64,000 nt of DNA from Photorhabdus sp. CRCIA-P01 (GCF_003545805.1 NZ_NMQR01000024.1:1-64000), one strand, 5' to 3'; positions 9,762 to 20,101 are shown, numbered from the stretch's first letter. Made by a program: numbers and translations. Notes: generated by a model not told the origin, from the sequence alone.

Positions 9762-10172
9762 CGCACCCCGAAAAAAAAGATAAATATGAATAGGTTTATC
9801 CGTTTACCAGAAAACACCCCTCCCAAAAAAGCCATCTTTAATAACGTTTTCAACCGGGGAGTAAACTTTTTTTTAAGCCAGTTAAATAACCAATGATAAA
9901 AACCGACGTAATAAAATCCGAAAATAAATAATTTAACCACATAAGAACTCAGTTACTTGCAGCATTATTATGTCGCACATTTACTATTACAATGCAAAGC
10001 GGCGATACCTTAAATACGCCAGTTTAAACTTGCTTTACACGATTTTAATCCGTTCAATAGCATGGCTTTTCTACGGTTTGGTTTAAGCCATTCCTCTATT
10101 TTATGCCTTTAATGTGATCTAATTTGCAAAGCCTTTCACCCTCATTGATAAAATTAAACTTATCAGCAATTT

Positions 10173-10206
10173 AAGCCGGATATTGTCATACCCGGTTCTT
10201 TTTAAT
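10173..10206 (+). terminator. Hairpin between island A and tyrA
   Basis: AAGCCGGATATTGTCATACCCGGTTC followed by TTTTT on the plus strand. The stem is imperfect. The T run is on the pheA side of transcription although pheA ends 2.1 kb away, so this may be the original pheA/tyrA intergenic terminator displaced by the island. Confidence 0.5.
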
Positions 10207-11327
10207 TATTGGCGACTATCATTCGCTTGTTGAAGCAATACCCTGCTCTCTCTCATAAAATGAGGTGCATAATCCCCAAACCATTCACTAACATCTTCAA
10301 AATTGCTGACAAAAGCCCGTTTGTCTTGGTTTTCCAATATCTCTAGCGCTTGCCCAAAACTTTGATGATAACGGCGTATAAGATCAATATTCTCTGGTGA
10401 TGACATAATAATATCCGCGTAAAGCTGAGGATCTTGCGCAAATAACCGCCCGACCATGATCAGTTCCAAACGGTAAATAGGTGAGGATATTGATAACAGT
10501 TGTTGTAAATCAGCACCTTCCTGTGCGAGATATTGCCCATAAGCAAATGTCGTGAAATGACGCAACGCCTGAATAAAGCTCATGTTTTTATCATGCTGTT
10601 CAGGGCTCATCTGATGCAAGCAAGCCCCCCAAATCAACAACTGTTCTAAAAACCATTGATAAGCTTCCTCTTGACGTCCGTCACAGTAAACAACAACTTG
10701 TTTTACCAAACTACCAACATCCGGCCCAAACATAGGATGTAATCCCAGCACTGGACCTTTATGCACATCAAGCATAGCTTGTAATGGTTGCTGTTTAACC
10801 GATGCCAAATCCACCAAAATGCAATGGTCAGGTAATGACGGTAAACGGCGAATAACCTCTTCTGTCAAATGAATAGGTACACTGATAATCACCATGCCCA
10901 CACCCGCCAGAATCTGCTCCGCGTTAGGCCAATCTTGCGATTCCAGATTTCTGACTTCATAACCAGACAACGTTAACAAACGGCCAAATAGTTTCCCCAT
11001 TTTGCCCAAGCCACCAACAATGACTATCGGCCCCAATTGAGGGCAAAGCGTTTTAAACCCTTTGTTATTCTCACTGGTGTAGGATTCCCGCATAATACGG
11101 CGCAGAATATCCTCAATTAAATCCGGTGGAACACCAAACTCTTCAGCCTCCTGCCGACGTGAAGCAAGCATCGCCATTTCTCTGTCAGGCGCATAAATTG
11201 ACAACCCATTCTGACTTTTTACCTCACCAATCTCTGCAACCAATTCCAGACGTTTTGCCAGCAAACCCAGCAAAGCTTTATCCACTTCATCAATCTTATC
11301 CCGCAATTGAGATAATTCAGCCGCCAT
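10206..11327 (-). CDS. tyrA: Chorismate mutase / prephenate dehydrogenase
   Basis: Bifunctional T-protein producing 4-hydroxyphenylpyruvate for tyrosine; 373 aa, identical in length to E. coli TyrA. An AroQ chorismate mutase domain (about 1-90, [20 protein letters not shown]) is followed by an NAD-binding prephenate dehydrogenase domain starting at [17 protein letters not shown] (about 102). HPMFGPD (about 197) is the typical catalytic/binding loop. It lies 5 bp after aroF, forming the aroF-tyrA operon, and shares aroF's TyrR control region. Confidence 0.98.
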   Translation of the reverse strand: MAAELSQLRDKIDEVDKALLGLLAKRLELVAEIGEVKSQNGLSIYAPDREMAMLASRRQEAEEFGVPPDLIEDILRRIMRESYTSENNKGFKTLCPQLGPIVIVGGLGKMGKLFGRLLTLSGYEVRNLESQDWPNAEQILAGVGMVIISVPIHLTEEVIRRLPSLPDHCILVDLASVKQQPLQAMLDVHKGPVLGLHPMFGPDVGSLVKQVVVYCDGRQEEAYQWFLEQLLIWGACLHQMSPEQHDKNMSFIQALRHFTTFAYGQYLAQEGADLQQLLSISSPIYRLELIMVGRLFAQDPQLYADIIMSSPENIDLIRRYHQSFGQALEILENQDKRAFVSNFEDVSEWFGDYAPHFMRESRVLLQQANDSRQ

Positions 11328-11332
11328 ATTTA

Positions 11333-12427
11333 TTATCCCGCTTTTTTCAGCACTGTCATTCTTTGCGACAATTGCATGCTAATTTGCTGATGTAATTTTC
11401 TTAGAACTGCCTCTGTCGTCTGCCAACTAATACACGCGTCAGTGACTGATACACCATATTTCATTTCACTACGCGGTTGCTCAGAAGATTGGTTACCTTC
11501 ATTAATATGGCTCTCCAACATAATGCCAATAATAGATTGATTACCTGAAATGATCTGATCTGCGACAGAATCCACAACCAAACTTTGGCGACGAAAATCC
11601 TTATTAGAGTTACCATGACTACAATCAATCATCAAGGATGGCAATATTCCAGACTGCATCATTTGCTGCTCACATTCCATTACATGTTGGGCGCTGTAAT
11701 TAGGGGTTTTACCACCACGCAAGATAATATGCCCATTGGGGTTTCCTTGCGTTTGTAATAAACACACCTGCCCCGACTGATTTATTCCTACAAAACGGTG
11801 TGGCATAGCGGCTGCGCACATCGCATTAATTGCAGTGCTCAAGCTACCATCAGTCCCATTTTTGAAACCAACAGGCATAGATAAACCTGAAGCCATTTCC
11901 CGGTGTGTCTGAGATTCTGTGGTTCTCGCACCAATTGCAGACCAACTAAATAAATCCCCCAAATATTGTGGGCTATTCGGATCTAAAGCTTCTGTTGCAA
12001 GAGGTAATCCCATTTTAACCAAACTAAGTAGTAAGCAACGAGCAATATGCAAGCCAGCTTCCACATCAAATGAACCATCCATGAATGGATCATTAATAAG
12101 ACCTTTCCAACCCACTGTTGTACGAGGCTTTTCAAAATAGACACGCATGACGATGTACAAGCTATCACTCAATTCAGCAGAAAGGGCGGCCAGACGGTGA
12201 GCATAATCCAGAGCCGCATCCACGTCATGAATAGAGCAAGGACCACACACTACCAGTAAACGGGGATCACGGCGCTGAATAATGTCAGCAATTGTTTTAC
12301 GTGCATTTGCAATAGCATGCAGATCATCATCACTCAGTGGGTATTGTTGCTTTAATTCTTTTGGAGTGATAAGAATTTGCTCACCACTGATGTGAACGTT
12401 ATTAAGTGCATCTCTTTGCATGAACAT
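11333..12427 (-). CDS. aroF: DAHP synthase, tyrosine-sensitive type (AroF)
   Basis: Condenses phosphoenolpyruvate with erythrose 4-phosphate, the first shikimate-pathway step. 364 aa versus 356 in E. coli; the extra residues are at both ends. Conserved motifs: CGPCSIHD (metal Cys, about 62), [16 protein letters not shown] (about 93-108), [17 protein letters not shown] (about 150) and [10 protein letters not shown] (about 267). GAGGAG lies 9 nt before ATG at 12427. First gene of aroF-tyrA; TyrR boxes upstream, including one perfect palindrome, identify it as the Tyr-regulated isozyme. Confidence 0.97.
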   Translation of the reverse strand: MFMQRDALNNVHISGEQILITPKELKQQYPLSDDDLHAIANARKTIADIIQRRDPRLLVVCGPCSIHDVDAALDYAHRLAALSAELSDSLYIVMRVYFEKPRTTVGWKGLINDPFMDGSFDVEAGLHIARCLLLSLVKMGLPLATEALDPNSPQYLGDLFSWSAIGARTTESQTHREMASGLSMPVGFKNGTDGSLSTAINAMCAAAMPHRFVGINQSGQVCLLQTQGNPNGHIILRGGKTPNYSAQHVMECEQQMMQSGILPSLMIDCSHGNSNKDFRRQSLVVDSVADQIISGNQSIIGIMLESHINEGNQSSEQPRSEMKYGVSVTDACISWQTTEAVLRKLHQQISMQLSQRMTVLKKAG

Positions 12428-12504
12428 TTTGATTTTCTCCTCAAGTTATCATTCTGTACTTATTTGTTTGTTTTTATGCATTTGACTAATAACATATCAC
12501 GCAT

Positions 12505-12564
12505 CGTAAAGAATACAATCCAAAAGTGTAAACAAACCCAAAACACTGTAAATTATTATTTACA
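12505..12564 (-). promoter_or_regulatory. TyrR box array upstream of aroF-tyrA
   Basis: TGTAAATTATTATTTACA at 12547-12564 is a perfect strong TyrR box (TGTAAA-N6-TTTACA). A second, weaker half-box TGTAAACAAACC starts at 12527, 20 bp away (two helical turns), and a third degenerate one (CGTAAA) at 12505. The arrangement of one strong and two weak boxes resembles E. coli aroF. The likely core promoter (TTGTAT-N16-TATGTT on the minus strand) overlaps the weakest box. Confidence 0.82.
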
Positions 12565-12872
12565 AAAGAATGGAAAAGGCGTCAATTCAACGATAAACCT
12601 ATTCTAGAACTAATTAATAAGACCAAAATTATTTCATATAGAAAAATATTAGAAATGGTTATCTTAAAATAAGATTAATATCAATAATCGCAGTTTATAT
12701 TTCATATAAAGTTACCGAATGCACCCATAAAACATTAAACTATATCCAACTCGTTTTTTCATTAATTTATTAAGAGAAATAATGATATGACTACAGCTGG
12801 CTATGGAATAATTGGATGCGGATTATTTAGCACTCATCATGAAAAGAATCTGTGCCATCAGCTTCTATTATA

Positions 12873-12998
12873 TATACCCTTCATCTTTCAAGCTGCTGCT
12901 TTGTTGGCTGCTTTCACTCACCCCAGTCACATCGTTATCTATGCTCCTGGGGATTCGTTCACTTGCCGCCTCGCTGCAACTCGAAATCTATTAGGTAT
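12873..12998 (+). repeat. ERIC element 1
   Basis: 126-bp enterobacterial repetitive intergenic consensus: starts TATACCCTTCATCTTTC, ends GAAATCTATTAGGTATA, and holds the core CTCACCCCAGTCAC and CTCCTGGGGATTC. The ends are imperfect inverted repeats. Confidence 0.93.
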
Positions 12999-13098
12999 AG
13001 ATGAAAAAGTTTATATCGTTCTTTTAAACTCAATACACTAGAAGCCGGAAAATCCGGCCTCTTTATTAAAATATCTGTTACAAAGACTAAAATAATTA

Positions 13099-13905
13099 TT
13101 ACAAAGCTTGCTGTAAAAAAGCAATTAATTCCTGATTAACTTTATAGGGTTGCTCCAATGTGGAAATATGCCCTGCATCCTGGATAATAATATGCTCACA
13201 GTGCAATATTTCAGCCATCAAATAACCCTCCAGAGGCGGGCGAGGCGTATCTTGTTCACCCGTAATAACAAGCGAGGGAATATCTAATTTTTCCAACAAA
13301 TGAGTTCTATCCTCACGCCCAAATATTATTCTCCCTAACGGAACAATACTATTACACAATATTTCCGCAGGAATGGCGACCAGACGCTGAATTAATTCAT
13401 CAACCAAATGCTGAGCAGGTTGCTGGCTAAAGAAAGCGGGCACTATCTGCTGTTGCAAAACAGATTGAGGAATTGCACCAGCCTGCTCTATCACATCCAA
13501 CATCGCAAAATATTTTGTATGAGTCACTTCAGGTTCTAATCCGACAAAGGTATCCATCAAAACCAGTGCCTTAACTCTGTCCGGTGCCATAGCTGCCAAT
13601 TCAGTTCCCCACATGCCGCCAGCAGATAAGCCAATGATAGCAAATTCTTTAATGCCAAGTTGATCCATCAACGCCAGGTAATCCCGAGCTAAATCAACCA
13701 AAGTGCTATGCTGTTCTGGTAGCGCTGCCGAGTTTCCATGCCCCCAGAGATCAGGAGCAATCACCCGGTATTGTTTACTTAATGCCTCGATCTGAGGCTC
13801 CCACATAGTAGAATCAAACAAATAGCTATGCCCCAGTAATAACGGGAAACCTTCACCTTCATCTCGGTAAGCCATGGTTTTGTTATGTATTTGAAAAGTT
13901 TTCAA
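13099..13905 (-). CDS. Alpha/beta-fold hydrolase
   Basis: 268-aa single-domain cytoplasmic protein (no signal peptide). The oxyanion HG-type segment LLGHSYLFDSTMW (about 23-35), the nucleophile elbow GLSAGG (about 92-97, Ser), an acid in ITGEQDTPRP (about 215-224) and the His in QDAGHISTLE (about 243-252) make a complete catalytic triad. Overall shape is like 3-oxoadipate enol-lactonase/BioH-type esterases, but the substrate cannot be read from sequence. It stands alone between aroF and rplS, a place where E. coli has different genes. Transcribed toward the ERIC element. Confidence 0.85.
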   Translation of the reverse strand: MKTFQIHNKTMAYRDEGEGFPLLLGHSYLFDSTMWEPQIEALSKQYRVIAPDLWGHGNSAALPEQHSTLVDLARDYLALMDQLGIKEFAIIGLSAGGMWGTELAAMAPDRVKALVLMDTFVGLEPEVTHTKYFAMLDVIEQAGAIPQSVLQQQIVPAFFSQQPAQHLVDELIQRLVAIPAEILCNSIVPLGRIIFGREDRTHLLEKLDIPSLVITGEQDTPRPPLEGYLMAEILHCEHIIIQDAGHISTLEQPYKVNQELIAFLQQAL

Positions 13906-14196
13906 AGCAAATCCTTATAGTCAGTTAATCATGTTTAAAATTATTCTAAAACTCTCAAAATAATTGTCTTTAAGATTATTACGATCTAACAATAATATAT
14001 TGTCGAATAATTTATCGATGAGTAAAAATCCCCCTTCATAAAAGGCGGCATTAATTACACGCCTAAAAGCGTAATCAAAGATCCTCTAAAAACCTGCCCG
14101 TATTTAGCCTGATTCTTCATTACAATAATCAAAAATACAGCAGAGCCAAAACCAAATTGATGACCACGCACGCAAAACGCGGTTTTAAGTTGACAA
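13906..14196. other. Intergenic DNA between hydrolase gene and rplS
   Basis: No gene or RNA recognised. The left part should hold the promoter of the minus-strand hydrolase gene; GGCGGCATTAATTACACGCC (about 14045-14064) can form a short stem. Confidence 0.5.
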
Positions 14197-14229
14197 TAAA
14201 AAAAGAGGCCAGCAATTGCTGACCTCTTT
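14197..14229 (-). terminator. rpsP-rimM-trmD-rplS operon terminator
   Basis: Minus strand: AGAGGTCAGC-AATT-GCTGGCCTCT then T7, 31 bp beyond the rplS stop. Confidence 0.9.
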
Positions 14230-14260
14230 AACGATAACTTTCGGATGTAACGAAAGCGTA

Positions 14261-14629
<369 letters not shown>

Positions 14630-14678
14630 CTAGGTAAACTGATATATCAGAGACATTCCCTTCGGGGATATGTCTGGA

Positions 14679-15431
14679 TTAATGAGTTGCTTCAGTTAGA
14701 TGTTCCCGTTGGAACTCTGTTAGCAATATCCTTTGCTCGTCAGTCAGAGCTAGGTTTTCCAGAAGTTCAGGTCTTCTAAGCCAGGTCCGGCCAAGCGATT
14801 GTTTCATCCGCCAGCGATTAATTTCAGCATGATTTCCAGACAGCAGAACTGGTGGAACTTCCATACCATCTAATACCTCCGGACGAGTATAGTGCGGACA
14901 ATCCAGCAATCCATCAGCAAAAGAGTCCTCCTCCGCTGATGCTTGATGCCCCAGAACGCCCGGAATAAACCGAGAAACTGAGTCGATCATCGTCATTGCA
15001 GGGATTTCACCACCACTGAGCACGTAATCGCCGATAGACCATTCTTCGTCAATCTCAGTTTGAATCACCCGCTCATCTATCCCTTCATAGCGGCCACAAA
15101 TCAAAATCAATTTTTCATTTGTTGCCAGATCACAAACCCCTTGTTGGTTGAGTTTGCGCCCCTGAGGTGAAAGATAAATCACTTTTGCACCTTCGCCCGC
15201 CGCAGTTTTTGCTGCATGAATAGCTTCCCGTAAAGGCTGAACCATCATCAACATGCCTGGACCACCGCCATAAGGCCGATCGTCAACGGTACGATGCCGG
15301 TCATAGGTAAAATCCCGTGGATTCCAGCATTCAATACTTAACAGGCCATTTTTCACTGCCCGGCTAGTTACCCCATAATCGGTTATTGCGCGGAACATTT
15401 CAGGAAACAGGCTAATAACCCCAATCCACAT
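14679..15431 (-). CDS. trmD: tRNA (guanine-37-N1)-methyltransferase TrmD
   Basis: Essential SPOUT enzyme that methylates G37 next to the anticodon to prevent +1 frameshifting. 250 aa (E. coli 255). Motifs: [10 protein letters not shown] (about 53-62), YLSPQGRKL (about 86), [13 protein letters not shown] (about 110) and the trefoil-knot SAM loop [16 protein letters not shown] (about 136). Downstream of rimM by 39 bp and upstream of rplS. Confidence 0.99.
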   Translation of the reverse strand: MWIGVISLFPEMFRAITDYGVTSRAVKNGLLSIECWNPRDFTYDRHRTVDDRPYGGGPGMLMMVQPLREAIHAAKTAAGEGAKVIYLSPQGRKLNQQGVCDLATNEKLILICGRYEGIDERVIQTEIDEEWSIGDYVLSGGEIPAMTMIDSVSRFIPGVLGHQASAEEDSFADGLLDCPHYTRPEVLDGMEVPPVLLSGNHAEINRWRMKQSLGRTWLRRPELLENLALTDEQRILLTEFQREHLTEATH

Positions 15432-15470
15432 TATCGCGTCCCACTCATTTAAACCGTTTATAACCGGAGT

Positions 15471-16019
15471 TTAAAAACCAGGATCCCAATCTACTTCAAT
15501 AGTTTTAGTAGCGAGATCGACTTTCTTGATAACCTGCCCATCAAGAAACGGAATTAGCCGCTCCTTGATACCGAATGCATCTTTCAGGTTTGCTTTAATT
15601 ACCATTACGTCGTTAGAACCAGTTTCCATCATGTCATTGACAGTCCCCAAGCTATAACCTGCTGTGCTGATTACCTGGCAGCCTATTAAGTCTTTCCAGT
15701 AGTAATCACCCGTATCCAGCTCTGGCAATTGTTCTGAATCTACAATAATTTCGCAATTAGTCAGTAAATTCGCAGCATCCAGATCATCAATACCTTTAAT
15801 TTTGATGATCATATCCTGATTGTGGTGTTTCCAAGCTTCCAGTTCAATGTGTTGCCACCGACCTGCCCGTTGAATAAACCACGGTTGATACTCAAAAATG
15901 TCTTCGGCATGTTCGGTGGAAGAAAAAACTCTGAGCCAACCACGAATACCATAAGTTGAACCTAGTTTTCCCAATACAATTGGGTGTTCAGGAAGTTCAA
16001 AACAGGTTTGCTTGCTCAT
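15471..16019 (-). CDS. rimM: Ribosome maturation factor RimM
   Basis: Assists maturation of the 30S head by binding S19 and 16S rRNA. From this ATG it is 182 aa, the E. coli length, beginning [20 protein letters not shown]; an ATG nine bases upstream would add MVT, but GGTGG is better spaced for this one. N-terminal RimM beta-barrel ([13 protein letters not shown]) and C-terminal PRC-barrel with [14 protein letters not shown] and [11 protein letters not shown]. Confidence 0.96.
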   Translation of the reverse strand: MSKQTCFELPEHPIVLGKLGSTYGIRGWLRVFSSTEHAEDIFEYQPWFIQRAGRWQHIELEAWKHHNQDMIIKIKGIDDLDAANLLTNCEIIVDSEQLPELDTGDYYWKDLIGCQVISTAGYSLGTVNDMMETGSNDVMVIKANLKDAFGIKERLIPFLDGQVIKKVDLATKTIEVDWDPGF

Positions 16020-16037
16020 AGTTACCACCGTGACAGA

Positions 16038-16286
16038 TTAAGCTACTTTTTTGGCGTCTTTGATCAGTGTAGAAACACGATCAGACACAGTTGCACCCAG
16101 ACCAATCCAATGTTCAATACGGTCCAGATCTAAACGCAGTGCTTCTGCTTTCCCTGTTGCAATAGGGTTGAAGAAGCCAACGCGCTCGATAAAGCGACCA
16201 TCACGCGGGCTGCGGCTATCGGTCACGACTACTTGGTAAAACGGACGCTTTTTGGCGCCGCCACGAGCTAAACGAATTGTTACCAT
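16038..16286 (-). CDS. rpsP: 30S ribosomal protein S16
   Basis: 82 aa, same length as in E. coli, starting [24 protein letters not shown] lies 5-6 nt upstream of this ATG; an earlier in-frame ATG at 16307 would add seven residues with no family counterpart. First gene of the rpsP-rimM-trmD-rplS operon, 18 bp before rimM. Confidence 0.98.
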   Translation of the reverse strand: MVTIRLARGGAKKRPFYQVVVTDSRSPRDGRFIERVGFFNPIATGKAEALRLDLDRIEHWIGLGATVSDRVSTLIKDAKKVA

Positions 16287-16422
16287 AACATCCTCATTAG
16301 TTAACAAAACAACCAGACTTCATCGAGGAACGAAGTCCGGTTGTCAGATAAAAAGCCCGAAAAGTTTACTCACTTTGGCGCAAAAAGCAATCCAAAGTGG
16401 ATATTCTTCGAGACTTTATCGA

Positions 16423-17784
16423 TTAACGGCCCATAAATCCGGGTGGCATCATGCCTTTCATACCACGCATCATTTTTGCCAGACCGCCTTTCTTCATTTT
16501 TTTCATCATGCGCTGCATTTCGTCAAATTGTTTAAGCAAGCGGTTAACATCTTGAACCTGAGTGCCAGAACCATTGGCAATACGACGTTTACGAGAACCT
16601 TTGATTATTTCTGGTTTTTGCCGCTCTTTACGCGTCATGGAATTGATAATCGCTTCCATTTTAACCAAAATTTTATCATCCATCTGGGATTTCACCGCAT
16701 CTGGCACTTGAGACATCCCCGGCATTTTGCTTAACATGCTGGCCATTCCCCCCATGTTACGCATCTGCTTTAGCTGATCTAGGAAATCATTTAAATCGAA
16801 GCCGTCACCTTTTTTTAGTTTAGAAGCCAATTTTTCGGCCTGAGTGCGATCGACTTTACTTTCAATCTCTTCAATCAGGGAAAGAACATCTCCCATTCCA
16901 AGGATTCGAGAGGCAATACGATCCGGGTGGAATGGCTCCAGTGCATCCGTTTTTTCACCAACCCCCAGAAATTTAATCGGCTTACCGGTAATATGACGAA
17001 TAGATAGCGCGGCACCGCCACGGGCATCACCATCGACTTTAGTTAACACCACACCCGTCAGTGGCAATGCTTCATTGAAAGCTTTCGCGGTATTAGCAGC
17101 ATCCTGCCCCGTCATCGCATCAACAACAAACAGGGTTTCCACTGGATTAATGGCTTTATGAACCTGTTTGATTTCATCCATCATTGCTTCGTCAACATGT
17201 AGACGACCCGCAGTATCCACCAAAAGCACATCATAGAATTTCAATTTGGCGTGCTGTACCGCTTGAGTCACGATATCAACGGGTTTTTCCTGGGCATCGG
17301 AAGGGTAGAAATCAATACCCACTGCCTGCGCCAAGGTTTCAAGCTGTTTGATAGCGGCTGGACGATAGACGTCAGCAGATACCACCAAAACTTTTTTCTT
17401 CTGTTTTCCTTTCAGAAAGCTACCCAGCTTGGCAACGCTGGTTGTTTTACCTGCACCTTGTAGACCCGCCATCAATACGACAGCAGGCGGCTGAGTAGAA
17501 AGATTCAGTTCACTGTTAACTTCCCCCATCGCCTTAACGAGTTCATTCTGAACAATTTTGACAAACTCTTGGCCGGGAGTAAGGCTTTTATTAACCTCGT
17601 GGCCTACCGCGCTCTCTTTAACACATGAAATAAAATCACGCACTACAGGCAATGCGACGTCAGCTTCAAGTAAAGCCATGCGAACTTCGCGCAGTGTCTC
17701 TTTAATATTATCTTCGGTCAGTCGCCCACGGCCACTGATATTGCGCAATGTGCGCGATAGTCTGTCGGTTAAATTATCAAACAT
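16423..17784 (-). CDS. ffh: Signal recognition particle protein Ffh
   Basis: GTPase that with 4.5S RNA targets nascent inner-membrane proteins to FtsY. 453 aa, equal to E. coli. N domain (1-90), G domain with GLQGAGKTTS (about 105), DTAGRLHVDEAMMDE (about 190) and TKVDGDARGG (about 247), then the Met-rich M domain ending MKKMKKGGLAKMMRGM...GFMGR. Upstream of rpsP on the same strand and divergent from ypjD, as in E. coli. Confidence 0.99.
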   Translation of the reverse strand: MFDNLTDRLSRTLRNISGRGRLTEDNIKETLREVRMALLEADVALPVVRDFISCVKESAVGHEVNKSLTPGQEFVKIVQNELVKAMGEVNSELNLSTQPPAVVLMAGLQGAGKTTSVAKLGSFLKGKQKKKVLVVSADVYRPAAIKQLETLAQAVGIDFYPSDAQEKPVDIVTQAVQHAKLKFYDVLLVDTAGRLHVDEAMMDEIKQVHKAINPVETLFVVDAMTGQDAANTAKAFNEALPLTGVVLTKVDGDARGGAALSIRHITGKPIKFLGVGEKTDALEPFHPDRIASRILGMGDVLSLIEEIESKVDRTQAEKLASKLKKGDGFDLNDFLDQLKQMRNMGGMASMLSKMPGMSQVPDAVKSQMDDKILVKMEAIINSMTRKERQKPEIIKGSRKRRIANGSGTQVQDVNRLLKQFDEMQRMMKKMKKGGLAKMMRGMKGMMPPGFMGR

Positions 17785-17968
17785 TGTCTCTGCTCAATTT
17801 TTAAAAATGGGCTACCTGTAAGGCGTATTCCGCAAATTATAACACGATGGAAAGGGATCTCTGCACAGAGATTCACACCGATGATTAACAACGGTTGGAG
17901 GCTATCCTTGCTGGCGGTATACTTAAGCTTTAATTCAACCTAAGACTATCGCTAAAACGACTAATGCC

Positions 17969-18760
17969 ATGCCAGTATTTTCTATAATTTCTTCATTCGC
18001 TTATTTATTCAGCCTAGTACTGATTATTCCCGGCTTACTGCGGAAACCGAAAGGATACCGCAGGCTGGCATTACTTTCCGCGATTGTCGCTTTAATTTGT
18101 CATGCTATTGCACTTAAACACCAGATCTTCCATGTCAGCAGCGGGCAAAACCTCACTCTCCTAAACCTAGGTTCTATTGTCAGTTTACTTACTTGTATCA
18201 TAATGACAATTGTTGCTTCTCACGGCCGAGCTTGGTTTCTGCTACCCATTGTTTACAGTTTTTCCATGATAAATTTGGTTTTAGCGAGTCTTATGCCAGG
18301 TGAATTCATTACCCATCTAGAGGCCAGCATTGAATTATCTATCCATATTGGGTTGGCGCTTCTGGGTTATGCGACTTTGCTTATCGCTGCATTATATGCA
18401 TTACAGCTTGGGTGGTTGGATCATCAGCTTAAAAATAAAAAACTCACTTTTACGCCAGATATGCCCCCATTAATGTTCATTGAACGCAAAATGTTTCATA
18501 TCACTCAGCTTGGCGTAATATTGCTAACGCTGACGCTCTGTACCGGCATCCTCTACATGGATAATATTTTCAGTCGCGAAAACATCCATAAAGCAATTTT
18601 ATCTATTATCGCGTGGTTTGTTTACATTGTTTTATTATGGGGCCACTACCATGATGGATGGCGCGGTAAACGAGTTATCTGGTTTAACCTGATCGGTGCA
18701 TTTACCCTGACACTCGCCTATTTTGGCAATCGATTATTACAGGAAATCATGATTTACTAA
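17969..18760 (+). CDS. ypjD: Inner-membrane protein YpjD (CcsA-like)
   Basis: 263-aa polytopic protein with about eight hydrophobic segments, the same length as E. coli YpjD. It belongs to the cytochrome c assembly/CcsA-like family, recognised by the WGHYHDGWRGKRVIWFNLIGA segment near the C-terminus (residues about 221-243), which carries conserved Trp and His. No heme-lyase role is proven. Divergent from ffh and 48 bp upstream of yfjD, as in E. coli. Confidence 0.9.
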   Translation: MPVFSIISSFAYLFSLVLIIPGLLRKPKGYRRLALLSAIVALICHAIALKHQIFHVSSGQNLTLLNLGSIVSLLTCIIMTIVASHGRAWFLLPIVYSFSMINLVLASLMPGEFITHLEASIELSIHIGLALLGYATLLIAALYALQLGWLDHQLKNKKLTFTPDMPPLMFIERKMFHITQLGVILLTLTLCTGILYMDNIFSRENIHKAILSIIAWFVYIVLLWGHYHDGWRGKRVIWFNLIGAFTLTLAYFGNRLLQEIMIY

Positions 18761-18808
18761 GAACATGATGTCCAATCAGTATCATCAATATTTGAAAGGA
18801 ATTCCGCG

Positions 18809-20101
18809 TTGGAGCATGTCTCAACAAGCACATTAATTATTATTTTAATCACTATGGTCATTATCTCAGCCTATTTCTCTGCTTCAGAGACAGGTATGAT
18901 GACAATGAATCGCTATCGCTTACGTCATCTGGCAAAGCAAGGGGATCGTTCCGCCCGCAGAGTTGAAGCATTACTTCGCCATCCTGAGCGGCTCATCAGC
19001 CTGATTCTTATCGGCAATAATCTGGTTAATATTCTTGCCTCAGCACTCGCGACTATCATTGGTATGCGCCTTTATGGTGATGCCGGAGTTGCTATCGCAA
19101 CGGGCATTTTGACCTTTATTGTGCTGATATTTTCTGAAATTATGCCAAAGACGATAGCAGCCCTCTATCCTGAAAGGGTCGCTTTTCCGAGCAGTTTCCT
19201 GCTACGCCCATTACAGAAAATCATGCTGCCGTTAGTTTGGATGCTAAATAAAATTACCTTATCGTTAATGCGTTGTCTTGGTATCAAACACCCTACTGGC
19301 CCTAATCATGCAATTAGTAAAGATGAACTTCGCACTATTGTGAATGAATCAAATGCTAAGCTATCACAGCAAAATCAGGATATGCTGATTTCGATTTTAG
19401 ACTTGGAGAAGGTCACAATCGGCGACATTATGGTTCCCCGTAATGAAATTGTTGGCATTGATATTAATGATGACTGGAAATCCATCATACGGCAGTTGAC
19501 CCATTCACCTCATGGTCGGATCGTGCTTTATCGTGATTCACTTGATGACGCCATTGGTATGCTCCGTGTACGTGAAGCTTACCGGCTGATGACAGAAAAA
19601 AAAGAGTTCACCAAAAGAAATTTAATTAAAGCAGCAGATAAAATTTATTATGTCCCCGTCAGCACGCCACTTAATATCCAGTTAGTGAATTTCCAACGCA
19701 ACAAGGAGAAAGCCGGGCTCATCGTTGATGAATACGGTGATATTCAAGGACTGGTCACTGTCGAAGATATTCTCGAAGAGATTGTCGGTGATTTTACAAC
19801 ATCAATGTCTCCTTCTCTGGCTGAAGAAGTTTCACCACAAAGCGATGGGACTATTTTAGTTGATGGGACAGCCAATATCCGCGAATTAAATAAAGCCTTT
19901 AACTGGGCACTGCCTGTTGATGGACCACGAACGGTTAATGGTATGGTGCTTGAAGAGTTAGGCGAAATACCCGCTCTTAATGTACAAGTGCAAATTAGTA
20001 AATATAATTTTGAAGTACTTTCAGTGAACGATAATGTCATTAAACAAGTTCGAGTCACTCCCATTAGCCAACTTTCTGAGCAAAAAGCACAAACAGTTTA
20101 A
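18809..20101 (+). CDS. yfjD: CorB/YfjD family CNNM-type transporter
   Basis: 430-aa inner-membrane protein of the hemolysin-C/CorC/CNNM family, linked to magnesium or cobalt resistance/efflux. An N-terminal DUF21 membrane domain (about 1-180, several hydrophobic helices, with SGSETGMM-like SASETGMM), two CBS repeats (about 205-330, ending YGDIQGLVTVEDILEEIVGD) and a CorC_HlyC C-terminal domain are visible. The start is TTG (MEHVSTSTLIIILITMV), which matches the E. coli homologue MEHISTTTLIIILI; AAAGGA precedes it by 9 nt. Confidence 0.93.
   Translation: MEHVSTSTLIIILITMVIISAYFSASETGMMTMNRYRLRHLAKQGDRSARRVEALLRHPERLISLILIGNNLVNILASALATIIGMRLYGDAGVAIATGILTFIVLIFSEIMPKTIAALYPERVAFPSSFLLRPLQKIMLPLVWMLNKITLSLMRCLGIKHPTGPNHAISKDELRTIVNESNAKLSQQNQDMLISILDLEKVTIGDIMVPRNEIVGIDINDDWKSIIRQLTHSPHGRIVLYRDSLDDAIGMLRVREAYRLMTEKKEFTKRNLIKAADKIYYVPVSTPLNIQLVNFQRNKEKAGLIVDEYGDIQGLVTVEDILEEIVGDFTTSMSPSLAEEVSPQSDGTILVDGTANIRELNKAFNWALPVDGPRTVNGMVLEELGEIPALNVQVQISKYNFEVLSVNDNVIKQVRVTPISQLSEQKAQTV

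Larger units (their letters stand above)
8951..10205. other. Gene-free AT-rich part of island A
   Basis: About 1.25 kb with no supportable gene. It holds the 281-bp direct repeat (9121-9402, 9481-9761), several short variants of a GGGGTAAAA-N-ATTAAAACC motif, and segments at 9430-9520, 9838-9875, 9955-10000 and 10003-10100 that match, inverted and in the same order, parts of 42425-43905. The short frame at 9752-9940 is not credible. Confidence 0.7.
12428..13098. other. Intergenic region between aroF and the hydrolase gene
   Basis: Contains the aroF control region (12430-12565), AT-rich DNA with no gene, one ERIC element and a small GC-rich hairpin (GCCGGA/TCCGGC, 13043-13059) that may terminate the convergent-reading hydrolase gene. 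A short frame at 12787-13041 mostly reads through the ERIC element and is rejected. Confidence 0.6.

Noticed and set aside
9752-9940. 62-codon minus-strand frame in island A
   Set aside because: Low-complexity Phe/Lys composition from AT-rich DNA, overlaps a repeat end and conserved non-coding block.
12787-13041. 84-codon frame downstream of the aroF control region
   Set aside because: More than half of it reads through ERIC element 1; no homology is recognisable in the remainder.
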